The notes under the pieces are model-generated. The model saw only the letters and a list, made by a program, of their open reading frames with translations, did not search any database and was not told the DNA's origin. From an uncultured Eubacteriales bacterium (lineage in GTDB: Bacteria; Bacillota; Clostridia; Oscillospirales; CAG-272), in assembly GCA_934385225.1 (NCBI GenBank), contig CAKRPQ010000061.1, forward strand, positions 1-12,697: a DNA stretch of 12,697 nucleotides, read 5' to 3'. The position numbers and the translations under genes are program-made. Shown piece after piece: positions 1-6,718 of the stretch. Each line of letters begins with the position of its first letter. Position 1 is the stretch's first letter.

Positions 1-1243
1 ATTCGACACCCGCTTCAAAATAGAACTCAAACGTCGTGTTGCCGTCGCCGAGAGCCTCCGTCTGCCAGTCGGACGAATAGCCGAAGCGAACAGCGGTCGC
101 TTCCGTGAACGGCACGCCGTTATATTCGCCGCCGTAGATATAGAGTGTACGGTTCGAATAAAGACCGTCGTTTACGTTCTGTTTGTAACGCGTTACGATA
201 TTGTAAAGGCCGCTCTTCTCGGGCGTGAACGTGTACTGCACCCACTGACCCGCCGTCTGCCACTTTTCGCCGCCTATCGTGTTAAGAAGCGTTCTCGAAG
301 AATCGGACGGCGACGTGATAGCGGACGAAACGTCCTCTACCGGGTAGACCGTCTGCGAGGATATCGCAACCGGCTCTTCCGCTTCGATAAAGACCTTGCT
401 GTCCTTATCTGCGGGCTTGTACCCCTTTGTCTCGTATGATTTCTTTACCTCTTCATAAGAGGGCGTGTCAACGTGCGGTACAAGCGAGATACTCTTTATC
501 GCCATCGGCTCGGAAACAGCTTCAAGGGAGATTTCGTTATCGCCCTTTTCAAAGAAGAACTCAAAGCTGCTCGAATAGAAGCCGTCGCGGTCTTTAAGCT
601 CAAAGGTTCTCCATTCGGGAGCCTGAGTAATGGACGGGCGAAGCTCGTTTCTGTCGATATCAAGTCTGAACTTGCGCCCCGTGTCGGGATCAACGTCCTC
701 ATAGAGGTTCTTCCAGACCTTCGATATTGTTATGTAACGCGCCTCGGAAAAAGGCACTTTGCCGTTTATTCTGAAAATACGCTGGATCGATACCGACTTT
801 GCCTCAACGGGGTAGTATTCGATAACGATGCTGTATTTTGCGTCCTCGGGGATATTGACGTCCCAGACGACCGTTCCCGTTCCGGGGACGAACAGCGATT
901 TTACTTTGCTGCCGTCGTCCGCAAGGTACTCCTCCGTCACACCGACTGCGGCGTTCGTCTTTTCGACGTTATAAGCCGTACCGTCGATGACGATCTCGGA
1001 AGTCGCTCTCGGAACGCTCTCGTATTTCTTCGAGTATTCCTCGTAAGAGATAGCGTTCAGCAGCTCTTTTACGTCACTTATCGACTTGTCCGACACGGAA
1101 GTGCCGCTCTTGCCGTCGTCCTGCGAGGTAACGACAGCGGGATCTCCGCCCGTCGCAAAAGCAGGAAACGCCGCAAAGCAGCCTAGTACCGTGATAAGAG
1201 AAAGGAAAAGTGCCGTTGCTCTTTTGAATGTTGCCTTTTTCAT
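1..1243 (-). CDS. Large exported protein with two jelly-roll-like modules, probably an extracellular solute-binding protein (3' end outside window)
   Basis: The reading frame is open from the ATG at 1243 to the window edge, giving 414 residues without a stop. Residues 1-30 form a signal peptide: MKK, basic residues, a hydrophobic core, then AFA before TGG. A Cys at residue 22 is preceded by VLG, so a lipoprotein is possible but the lipobox is not canonical. A 'SYEEYSKKYESVPRA' stretch (66-80) leads into a beta-rich module at about 82-256 with conserved-looking 'VPFSEARYI' (163-171). A short helical linker, PSYEEVKKSYETKGY, precedes a second similar module from about 284 (FIEAEEP) with GQWVQYTF, SGLYNIVTRY and GVPF. 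From memory, tandem galactose-binding-like modules of this style sit at the N-terminus of ~900-residue ABC sugar substrate-binding proteins in Clostridia and Paenibacilli. The binding domain itself would lie off-window, so another surface glycan-binding protein is possible. An AGGAGG lies 10 nt upstream of the ATG. Confidence 0.75.
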   Translation of the reverse strand, partial: MKKATFKRATALFLSLITVLGCFAAFPAFATGGDPAVVTSQDDGKSGTSVSDKSISDVKELLNAISYEEYSKKYESVPRATSEIVIDGTAYNVEKTNAAVGVTEEYLADDGSKVKSLFVPGTGTVVWDVNIPEDAKYSIVIEYYPVEAKSVSIQRIFRINGKVPFSEARYITISKVWKNLYEDVDPDTGRKFRLDIDRNELRPSITQAPEWRTFELKDRDGFYSSSFEFFFEKGDNEISLEAVSEPMAIKSISLVPHVDTPSYEEVKKSYETKGYKPADKDSKVFIEAEEPVAISSQTVYPVEDVSSAITSPSDSSRTLLNTIGGEKWQTAGQWVQYTFTPEKSGLYNIVTRYKQNVNDGLYSNRTLYIYGGEYNGVPFTEATAVRFGYSSDWQTEALGDGNTTFEFYFEAGVE

Positions 1244-1492
1244 TTACCGGTTTCCTCCTGAAAATTGAAGCGCAGGCAGTATTTCGGCTGCCGTGCGAGG
1301 ATTAAAATGCGTGCGCGGTTTTCGGGAGCGAAAATATCGCGCGTATATTATATATAATAAAATGTAGAAAACGGACGCGCTCCGCGCTCCGAAACACAGC
1401 CCGAAAACGACGGAAAGGCGTAAAAAAGCGCGACCTCTGCGCCGCTTTTGCATCTCTATAATAACACTCATCGCATTTTAATTCTATTTTAT
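1244..1492 (-). promoter_or_regulatory. Long structured 5' leader of the exported protein gene
   Basis: This untranslated stretch contains several stem-loops. One at 1319-1334 pairs TTTTCG with CGAAAA around a GGAG loop, and outer GCGCG/CGCGC arms (1313-1317 and 1338-1342) extend it. One at 1373-1390 has a 7-bp stem with a one-base bulge. One at 1275-1292 pairs GGCAG with CTGCC, about 30 nt upstream of the start codon. No U-run follows any of them, so they are not intrinsic terminators. I recognise no known riboswitch class. The AGGAGG (1259-1254) near the 3' end is the ribosome binding site. Confidence 0.4.
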
Positions 1493-1498
1493 ACGGTA

Positions 1499-1528
1499 AT
1501 GATACCACAAAAAGGGGGGAATTGTCAA
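1499..1528 (-). promoter_or_regulatory. Sigma-A promoter of the exported protein gene
   Basis: On the minus strand TTGACA (1528-1523) is followed by an 18-nt spacer and TATCAT (1504-1499). A TG one base before the -10 makes it an extended -10. Transcription would start near 1492, leaving a leader of about 250 nt before the ATG at 1243. Confidence 0.75.
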
Positions 1529-1944
1529 GCATTTTTTTCCGTCACGTATTCGGCTCGCGCCCGTCACGGAGGGTTCACACGCCGGACGGAAAAACTTCCG
1601 AACAATGCAGATTTTTCGTCAAAAATTGCGAGGTAAATTATTTTTACCTACATTTTGAACAAATCAGGCTTTTTCAGGGGTGTTTTTGTGCAAGTTTTCA
1701 GGTGATTTTTGAGCATTTGCGAGGTTTTGTCCGCGAATGTAAATATAAATTACCAATTGCAGGCTTTGCGATTCCCTCTCGCAGGCTTCCGCAAGGTCCG
1801 ATTTTTTGTGCAAACTGCACAATTTTGAGGTTGAAATTTCTACACCTGTACAAAATAGACAAATTTTCCGTTTTTCCGCTTTTGGGATTGAACATTGCTT
1901 GATAATTTGAAAATAAACGCGTTGTCCTTGTTTGAAAGTTTTGC
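1529..1944. other. AT-rich intergenic block without a convincing gene
   Basis: Open frames here lack ribosome binding sites, and their translations (Cys/Phe/Lys-rich) look like translated noncoding DNA. Short internal repeats are visible: TTGCGAGGT near 1627 and 1715, TTTTCAGG near 1672 and 1693, and TTTTTGTGCAA near 1683 and 1803. Small hairpins occur at 1631-1649 (AGGTAAA/TTTACCT) and 1808-1820 (GTGCA/TGCAC). It may be decayed sequence; I see no RNA gene that I can name. Confidence 0.5.
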
Positions 1945-2053
1945 CCGCCTTTTTCAAAAGGCGGTGCGGTCAAGGGCGCATAGCCCTTGTCGCTCGTCGA
2001 GGCGAGCGAAACGTATTCGGCGCTTTCTTTTTGTTAGATGCCGAAGGCATCTA
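1945..2053. repeat. Cluster of four tandem perfect hairpins (intergenic palindromic repeat)
   Basis: Four inverted repeats stand in series. 1945-1964 is CCGCCTTTT/AAAAGGCGG with a 2-nt centre. 1971-1989 is CAAGGGC/GCCCTTG with a 5-nt loop. 1990-2009 is TCGCTCG/CGAGCGA with a 6-nt loop. 2035-2053 is TAGATGCC/GGCATCTA with a GAA loop. The arrangement recalls dispersed multi-hairpin intergenic repeats of gut Clostridia, which I know only from general familiarity. Whether it is transcribed cannot be told; no promoter points at it clearly. Confidence 0.6.
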
Positions 2054-2089
2054 TGCTTTTATCTTTGCGCCTGTCGCATCAGAGAAAAA

Positions 2090-2329
2090 GCGTTAAACGG
2101 TGCTGCACAACTTCACGGCTGCGAAAAGACAGACAACCCTTCCGTCGGAGGGCTTGCGCACCTCCGCCACCTCCCCTTACACAGGGGAGGCTAAGGTGGT
2201 GGTGAAGTCTGAAAAAATCCAAATGCAAGCTGCTCCACCTATGAAGAATCCTTTCGGATTCTTCCCGAAGTTTGGCATAAAAGGGCGTCAAACGGAACCG
2301 CACAACTTCACGTCACCGCGCGAAACAAA
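2090..2329. repeat. Imperfect direct repeats flanking a palindromic core
   Basis: A segment at 2090-2130 recurs imperfectly at 2285-2329. Both read GCGTxAAACGG, a short variable stretch, then an identical 13-mer GCACAACTTCACG (2105-2117 and 2300-2312). Between them lie a repeat arm (2133-2191), a GGTGGTG run and a 9-bp hairpin at 2243-2264 (GAAGAATCC/GGATTCTTC, TTTC loop). This could be a duplicated or nested small repeat element. Confidence 0.5.
2133..2191. repeat. Arm of a MITE-like palindromic repeat, related to 12627-12675
   Basis: It starts ACAACCCT and ends with the hairpin CCTCCCCT (2170-2177), loop TACAC, AGGGGAGG (2183-2190). The copy at 12627-12675 starts ACAATCCCTC and ends GCTCCCTT, loop TGCAC, AAGGGAGC. 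Both have the same orientation and order of parts. A further CACC/GGTG pairing (2168-2171 with 2195-2198) lengthens the stem. Only one arm is obvious here, whereas the downstream copy has both. Confidence 0.6.
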
Positions 2330-2366
2330 CATATTCGTAAAAGCGCGGGCAATTTGTAAAAACCTG

Positions 2367-2395
2367 TTGACATCGGCGCGTTTTGAAGTTATAAT
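2367..2395 (+). promoter_or_regulatory. Consensus sigma-A promoter of the ROK kinase gene
   Basis: TTGACA (2367-2372), a 17-nt spacer and TATAAT (2390-2395) match the consensus perfectly. Transcription should start near 2402 and give a leader of about 55 nt. That leader carries a small CTTCA/TGAAG hairpin (2411-2425) and a weak AAAGGG ribosome binding site. Confidence 0.9.
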
Positions 2396-2456
2396 ATGCT
2401 TATATGTAAACTTCATCTCTTGAAGAATCTTTTACAAACGCGAAAGGGTCACTATT

Positions 2457-3416
2457 ATGTACCGTATTGGAATCGACCTCGGCGGAACGAACATCGCCGC
2501 GGGTATCGTAAACGAAAAATTCGAAATCGTCGCAAAGGACAGCGTCCCCACAGTCGTTACCGAGGGCGCGGACAGAGTTGCGCTCGACATCGCCGCTCTC
2601 TGCAAGAAAATTACAACAGAAAACAACATTCCGATGAGCGAAATAGAGTCGATCGGCGTGGCTACGCCCGGTATCGCCAACAGCCGTGACGGCGTTGTCG
2701 AATACGCGAACAACCTCCCGTTCAGAAAGTTCCCCATCTCGTCCATCATCACGCGCGAAACGGGCGTTAAATCCGTCCACATCGAAAACGACGCAAACGC
2801 CGCTGCCTGGGGCGAGGCTATCGCGGGTGCGGCAAAGGGAACGACCAATTCCGTTATGATCACGCTCGGCACGGGCGTCGGCGGCGGTATCATCATCGAC
2901 GGCAAGGTCTATTCGGGCTTCAACTTTGCGGGTGCCGAACTCGGTCACATCGTTATCGAACACGGCGGTCGTCCCTGTTCGTGCGGACGCAAGGGCTGCT
3001 GGGAGGCTTACAGCTCCGCGACGGGTCTTATCAACATGACAAAGGAAAAGCTCGCCGAATGCGAGAAGAAAGGCGTTCACACCCTTATGGCGGACATCGC
3101 CGCCGAAAAGGGCAAAGTCAACGGCAGAACGGCATTCCTCGCGCTTGACAAGGGCGACGAAGCGGCAAAAGAGGTCATCGACGAATACATGAGCTACCTC
3201 GCGTGCGGTCTTGCGAACATAATCAACATCTTCCAGCCCGAAGTCGTTTCGATAGGCGGCGGAATTTCAAACGAGGGTCAGAGACTTATAGATATGCTCG
3301 ACCCGCTCGTAAAAGCCGAAACATACGGCGGCGGAGTTGTCAAGGCAACAGAGCTTCGCATAGCAAAGCTCGCAAACGACGCGGGCATTGTCGGTGCGGC
3401 AACGCTCGGAATGTAA
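2457..3416 (+). CDS. glcK: ROK-family glucokinase
   Basis: This 319-residue cytoplasmic sugar kinase probably phosphorylates glucose with ATP to glucose 6-phosphate, feeding glycolysis. The N-terminal phosphate-binding motif DLGGTN spans residues 7-12. The catalytic Asp is D112 in the ENDANAAAWGE block (110-120). A glycine-rich ATP loop, TLGTGVGGG, lies at 136-144. The ROK signature ELGHI (161-165) supplies His164, and C174, C176 and C181 of CxCGxxGCxE complete the structural zinc site. The C-terminal SIGGG motif is at 265-269. The length is typical for ROK glucokinases. The ATG at 2457 follows GAAAGGG and is the natural start because DLGGTN normally sits within the first 12 residues. The gene is monocistronic, between a consensus promoter and a terminator. 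Other ROK substrates (N-acetylmannosamine, fructose, allose) cannot be excluded from sequence. Confidence 0.85.
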   Translation: MYRIGIDLGGTNIAAGIVNEKFEIVAKDSVPTVVTEGADRVALDIAALCKKITTENNIPMSEIESIGVATPGIANSRDGVVEYANNLPFRKFPISSIITRETGVKSVHIENDANAAAWGEAIAGAAKGTTNSVMITLGTGVGGGIIIDGKVYSGFNFAGAELGHIVIEHGGRPCSCGRKGCWEAYSSATGLINMTKEKLAECEKKGVHTLMADIAAEKGKVNGRTAFLALDKGDEAAKEVIDEYMSYLACGLANIINIFQPEVVSIGGGISNEGQRLIDMLDPLVKAETYGGGVVKATELRIAKLANDAGIVGAATLGM

Positions 3417-3424
3417 AAAACACG

Positions 3425-3452
3425 AAATCCTCCGCTTCGGCGGAGGATTTTT
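3425..3452 (+). terminator. Rho-independent terminator of the ROK kinase gene
   Basis: A perfect 11-bp stem (3425-3435 with 3440-3450) closes on a TTCG tetraloop and runs into a T5 tract. It begins 8 bases after the stop codon. Confidence 0.92.
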
Positions 3453-3516
3453 GAAATTACGGCAGCGCAAAAGAGCCGTCACACAAACAACCTGAAAATT
3501 CACGGCAATAACTAAT

Positions 3517-4140
3517 ATGGAAATAACAAGAATAAACGACTACGGCGACACGCGCTTCGGGCGCGATGTGCTTCTCGAACACGGCGCGTTTCTTCTCTCG
3601 GGCGTTCCCTGCTCGATAAAAGTCACGGGAACTTTTTCGGCGAAAATTTCATCGTCCAAATCCCTCTCGGACACAGAAACAGACGCGCTTATAGAAGAAT
3701 TTCGCTTTTTTGCGGAACACATATGCGACTTTTTCGCGGAGGACGGAACACTCATAAAGTCCTTTCCGCACCCTGCCCTGTTTTGCGTGCCGACGGAGAG
3801 CATTCGCCCCTCGCAGTTTTATGTGAGCGAAGAAAAACTCGGCGCCGTCGCGTCTTTTGTACATTCGGAGGACGACGTGATAATCCCCGTCGTACGTCTC
3901 GAAAGCGGCGAGCTTGCCGCCTGCGACGGTCACACGCGCCTGTATCTCGCGCACCAAACGGGCTTTAAGAGCATCAGGACATTCTTCACGGCGGACGGCG
4001 GAAAATACATCTTCGATTTTGCACGCGAGGCAGAAAAACGAGGGATACTTTCGGTCTGCGATATGAAAGTCTTGCCGAAGGACGAATACGAGGAAAAATG
4101 GGTCGTTTTCTGCCGAAAATTCTTTGAAAATTCGAAATGA
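3517..4140 (+). CDS. Uncharacterised protein with a ParB-like domain (DGHTR motif)
   Basis: This 207-residue soluble protein has no signal peptide or membrane segment. The N-terminal half (about 1-90) is alpha/beta and I do not recognise it. The C-terminal half carries the hallmarks of a ParB/sulfiredoxin-like fold: IRPSQFYVSEEKL (96-108), then PVVRLESGELAACDGHTRLYLAHQTG (124-149), with DGHTR at 137-141 in place of the GERR/GxHR box of ParB nucleases. A charged tail, DEYEEKWVVFCRKFF, follows. I recall similar anonymous proteins in other Clostridia, but none with a known function. No ribosome binding site is evident before the ATG at 3517 and no clear promoter lies between the upstream terminator and the gene, so translation may be weak or the promoter non-canonical. 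cinA starts 19 bases after its stop, so the two are probably co-transcribed. Enzymatic activity is not established; kinase, nuclease and binding-only roles all remain possible. Confidence 0.7.
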   Translation: MEITRINDYGDTRFGRDVLLEHGAFLLSGVPCSIKVTGTFSAKISSSKSLSDTETDALIEEFRFFAEHICDFFAEDGTLIKSFPHPALFCVPTESIRPSQFYVSEEKLGAVASFVHSEDDVIIPVVRLESGELAACDGHTRLYLAHQTGFKSIRTFFTADGGKYIFDFAREAEKRGILSVCDMKVLPKDEYEEKWVVFCRKFFENSK

Positions 4141-4159
4141 ATTAAATGCGGAGGAAAAT

Positions 4160-5419
4160 ATGAAAAAAATATTCAAAACAGCCGAGATAATCTGCGTCGG
4201 AACAGAGCTTCTTCTCGGCGACATCGTAGATACGAATTCGGCGTTTCTCTCGCGGGAGCTTGCAAAGCTCGGCATCTCCGTCTACCACAAATGCACCGTC
4301 GGCGACAACCCGCTGCGGCTTCGCGCGGTCATAGACGAGGCGATGGAACGCTCCGATCTCATAATCACAAGCGGCGGTCTCGGTCCGACATACGACGATC
4401 TCACGAAAGAAGTCGTCGCCGAGGCTTTCGGGCGGGAGCTGCGCGAGAACGGCGAGGTGCTTGACCGCATACGTTCCTACTTTGCCGAAACGGGCAGAAA
4501 AATGACCGAAAACAACAAAAAACAGGCGATGATTCCGAGCGGCGCTGCGGTGTTCACGAACAACTACGGCACAGCGCCCGCGATCTGCATCGAAGGAGAC
4601 GAATGCACCGCGATAATGCTCCCAGGACCTCCGCGCGAGCTTGAACCGCTCTTCTCTGAGGAGGTCGTGCCGTACCTCGAAATGCACACGGACAGCGTTC
4701 TCGTGAGCAAGAACATTCTCATCGTCGGCATGGGAGAGTCGAACGTCGAAGCCGTGCTCGCGCCCCTTATGCGCGGGTCGGAAAACCCGACGATAGCACC
4801 CTACTGCAAAGAAGGTGAGGTTCGTCTGCGCGTAACGTCAAAAGCGGAAACGCGCGAAAAAGCCTCCAAAATGTGCGACGAGATGATTGAAAAAGTCAAA
4901 AGCACCGAGGTCGGACAGTTCATCTGCGGCGTCGATTCGGAGGACATTGCCGCAGCTCTCGTGAAGCTCTTTTCGGAGAAGGGCATTACCGTTTCGGCGG
5001 CGGAGTCCTGCACGGGCGGGCTTATCGCGAAGATGATAACAGACATTGCAGGTTCGTCCGCCGTCCTTATCGGCAGTGCCGTCACATACGCGATCTCGGC
5101 AAAGGAAAAGATGGTAGGCGTTCCCGCGGAGCTTATCGAAAAGTACGGTGTAATCTCCGCCGAGGTCGCCGAGGCAATGGCTGTCGGCGTGCGAAATCTT
5201 CTCGGGACGGATCTTGCCGTCTCGACAACGGGTATAGCGGGTCCGGGCGGCGGAACGGACGACATTCCCGTCGGAACGGTCTGCATAGGCATTGCGGGGA
5301 AAAACGGCGTTCGTTCGAAGCGTCTTTCACTTCCCACGAAACGCGACCGCGGCTATGTGCGTACAGTCGCCGCCAAGAACGCTCTCGCCGAGCTTATAGC
5401 AGAGGCGAAAAAGATTTGA
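4160..5419 (+). CDS. cinA: CinA-family protein: N-terminal MoCF-like domain plus nicotinamide-nucleotide amidohydrolase domain
   Basis: This 419-residue cytoplasmic protein has the standard two-domain CinA architecture. The N-terminal molybdopterin-binding-like domain (about 7-175) has VGTELLLGDIVDTNSAFL (13-30), SGGLGPTYDD (71-80) and LPGPPRE (154-160), and in the family hydrolyses ADP-ribose or related pyrophosphates. The C-terminal PncC-like domain (about 262-415) has AESCTGG (281-287), VTYAISAKEKM (308-318) with conserved Tyr and Lys, and TGIAGPGGG (357-365). It deamidates nicotinamide mononucleotide in pyridine-nucleotide salvage. The frame stays open upstream to an ATG at 4124 inside the preceding gene. 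I chose 4160 because a GGAGG (4150-4154) sits 5 bases before it and MKKIFKTAEIICVGTELL matches the family N-terminus. In competent Gram-positives cinA often lies before recA; neither recA nor competence genes are present here. Confidence 0.93.
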   Translation: MKKIFKTAEIICVGTELLLGDIVDTNSAFLSRELAKLGISVYHKCTVGDNPLRLRAVIDEAMERSDLIITSGGLGPTYDDLTKEVVAEAFGRELRENGEVLDRIRSYFAETGRKMTENNKKQAMIPSGAAVFTNNYGTAPAICIEGDECTAIMLPGPPRELEPLFSEEVVPYLEMHTDSVLVSKNILIVGMGESNVEAVLAPLMRGSENPTIAPYCKEGEVRLRVTSKAETREKASKMCDEMIEKVKSTEVGQFICGVDSEDIAAALVKLFSEKGITVSAAESCTGGLIAKMITDIAGSSAVLIGSAVTYAISAKEKMVGVPAELIEKYGVISAEVAEAMAVGVRNLLGTDLAVSTTGIAGPGGGTDDIPVGTVCIGIAGKNGVRSKRLSLPTKRDRGYVRTVAAKNALAELIAEAKKI

Positions 5420-5470
5420 CGGGTAAAAACGGCGATTTAAACTTTTTTCAAAAAAATTTTCGCATACCAC

Positions 5471-5523
5471 TTGCATTATTGAAAAAGTTATGATATAATT
5501 AGGTAAGAATATGGGTTCGCCCA
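5471..5523 (+). promoter_or_regulatory. Strong extended -10 promoter and 5' stabilising hairpin of the surface-protein gene
   Basis: TTGCAT (5471-5476), a 17-nt spacer and TATAAT (5494-5499) preceded by TGA form an extended -10 promoter. Transcription should start near 5506. Within a few bases of that start, TGGG (5512-5515) pairs with CCCA (5520-5523) around a TTCG tetraloop, a stable hairpin at the mRNA 5' end. An AAGGAG ribosome binding site lies just before the ATG at 5565. Confidence 0.8.
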
Positions 5524-5564
5524 CAAATTTTATCAGTATTTATTAAATTAAGGAGATCGGTATT

Positions 5565-6296
5565 ATGAAAAAAGTATTGTCTGTCCTCGTAATCGCAGCC
5601 GTAATGCTTTCCTGCCTTGCACTCGCTGTTTCGGCAACCGAAAGTATGACAGGTAAAATTTCCCTTGTAAGTGCTCCCGCCTCCGACATCGTTCTCACAA
5701 ACGACAAGAAGGTATCGGCTGACGTTACAAATCCCCTCGAAATCGTTCCTTACGACGCAAACGGCAAAGTTCTTATCACTGCCGACGCAAAGGACGAGGT
5801 AACAAACATGAAAAACGACGCGGCAAAGCTCGATCTTTCCAAAATTGCCGTAAACACACCGAACGCAAAGCTCTACGGTTTCTTCACCGTTGAACTTGCA
5901 AAGAACATCACGCTCGTAAAGGCAAACGCTACCGCTTTCGGTGCTTCCGTTTCTTTCCTTTCGAATGATCTTCTCGTTGCTACCGCTCCCGCCGCTCTTA
6001 AAAGCGCAAAGGTAACGGTTGACGTTCCCGGTGTCACAAAGGACAACTCCCCCGCTATCCTCCGTTACGACACGGCGTCCGACACATTCGCACTCGTTGA
6101 GTCCACCGTTGACGGCTCGAAGATCACCTTTAACGCAGAGGCTTGCGAGGACGGTGTAGGTTACTTTACAGTCGTTTACACACCTACTTACGCTTCTCCC
6201 GAAACGAATGTTACCACTTATGTATTCGCGGTTCTCTTTGTAGTCGCTCTCGCAGGTGCTGCATTTGCCGGCAAGAAGGCTTTTGCAAACAAGTAA
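5565..6296 (+). CDS. Exported membrane-anchored protein of unknown function
   Basis: The 243-residue product starts MKK and has a signal peptide with a probable cleavage after AVSA (residue 24). The exported part (25-215) is rich in Ala, Val, Thr, Asp and Lys, with alternating beta-type patterning and only one Cys (194). A hydrophobic segment at about 217-236 (YVFAVLFVVALAGAAFAG) is followed by KKAFANK, a positively charged stop-transfer tail. The topology is therefore outside with a C-terminal anchor, similar to sortase substrates, but no LPXTG-like motif precedes the anchor. Residues 190-207 (GVGYFTVVYTPTY area) resemble the end of an Ig-like or pilin-like beta domain, but I do not recognise a family. 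A strong promoter, AAGGAG site, 5' hairpin and perfect terminator suggest a high-abundance surface protein. It forms a single-gene unit. Confidence 0.8.
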   Translation: MKKVLSVLVIAAVMLSCLALAVSATESMTGKISLVSAPASDIVLTNDKKVSADVTNPLEIVPYDANGKVLITADAKDEVTNMKNDAAKLDLSKIAVNTPNAKLYGFFTVELAKNITLVKANATAFGASVSFLSNDLLVATAPAALKSAKVTVDVPGVTKDNSPAILRYDTASDTFALVESTVDGSKITFNAEACEDGVGYFTVVYTPTYASPETNVTTYVFAVLFVVALAGAAFAGKKAFANK

Positions 6297-6308
6297 TTTG
6301 AGTTTAAT

Positions 6309-6345
6309 AACAAAACGGACTGCCGTGTCGGCAGTCCGTTTTGTT
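6309..6345 (+). terminator. Rho-independent terminator after the surface-protein gene
   Basis: A perfect 16-bp stem (6309-6324 with 6330-6345) encloses a 5-nt loop. The stem ends in a TTTTGTTT tract and the opposite strand also ends T-rich, so it could work in both directions. Confidence 0.92.
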
Positions 6346-6596
6346 TGCATTATACCAACTCGGGCTTTTACACATGCACGGAGGTTTTAGCCGAAACCTT
6401 AACCGAGAAGAAAATCGCGCCGAAAATTTTCTGCGGTGCGGACGACGCGGACTGTCTGCCGCTCGCAAAGCGTTTATTTGACGCCGTGCGGGACAAATGC
6501 ACAAATGCGGAACTGTTCGTTTTGAAAAACTGCCGTCACGGTTTTTCCGCTCTGTCGCAGGCGGACGAAATGAGAAATTTATTCTGCACCGTGTAA
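6345..6596 (+). pseudogene. Probable C-terminal remnant of an alpha/beta-hydrolase gene
   Basis: This frame has only a TTG at the edge of the preceding terminator as a possible start, no ribosome binding site and no promoter. Its 83-residue translation resembles the end of an alpha/beta hydrolase: KIAPKIFCGADDADCLPLAKRLFDAV would be the strand and loop carrying the acid residue. NAELFVLKNCRHGFSAL would be the last strand and the catalytic-His turn (HGF). The nucleophile half of such a protein (GxSxG) is absent upstream, where the terminator and the preceding gene lie. I infer a 5'-truncated, untranslated fragment. The assignment rests on motif pattern only. Confidence 0.45.
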
Positions 6597-6635
6597 ATGA
6601 TGCGGACAGAAAACGTCCGTAACATAACGTCTAAA

Positions 6636-6672
6636 CACAAAAAAAGCGCGCCGTCGGCGCGCTTTTTTGTGT
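6636..6672. terminator. Bidirectional terminator between the hydrolase remnant and the DUF4177 gene
   Basis: The GC core GCGCGCC (6646-6652) pairs with GGCGCGC (6656-6662) around GTC. It is flanked by an A7 tract on the left and a T6 tract on the right, with matching ACAC/GTGT ends, so it can stop transcription from either strand. It lies about 50 bases beyond the stop codon of the minus-strand gene. Confidence 0.88.
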
Positions 6673-6718
6673 TTTCACCTTCGCAGCCGCCCTCAAAAAC
6701 GCGGGGCGCGGCGGCGGA

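Noticed and set aside
473..1186. 237-residue plus-strand open frame
   Set aside because: Lies antisense to the exported protein gene, which has a signal peptide, RBS and promoter; the plus-strand frame has none.
1522..1902. 126-residue plus-strand open frame in the AT-rich intergenic block
   Set aside because: No ribosome binding site or promoter, and Cys/Phe-rich translation typical of noncoding DNA.
2401..2456. Riboswitch in the glucokinase leader
   Set aside because: The leader is only about 55 nt with one weak 5-bp hairpin, too little for a known class.
2400..3080. 226-residue minus-strand open frame over the glucokinase gene
   Set aside because: Antisense shadow of a clear ROK kinase, with Asp/Arg-rich translation and no family resemblance.
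4124..4159. Upstream in-frame ATG of cinA
   Set aside because: It lies inside the preceding gene without an RBS; the ATG at 4160 has GGAGG at good distance and matches the family N-terminus.
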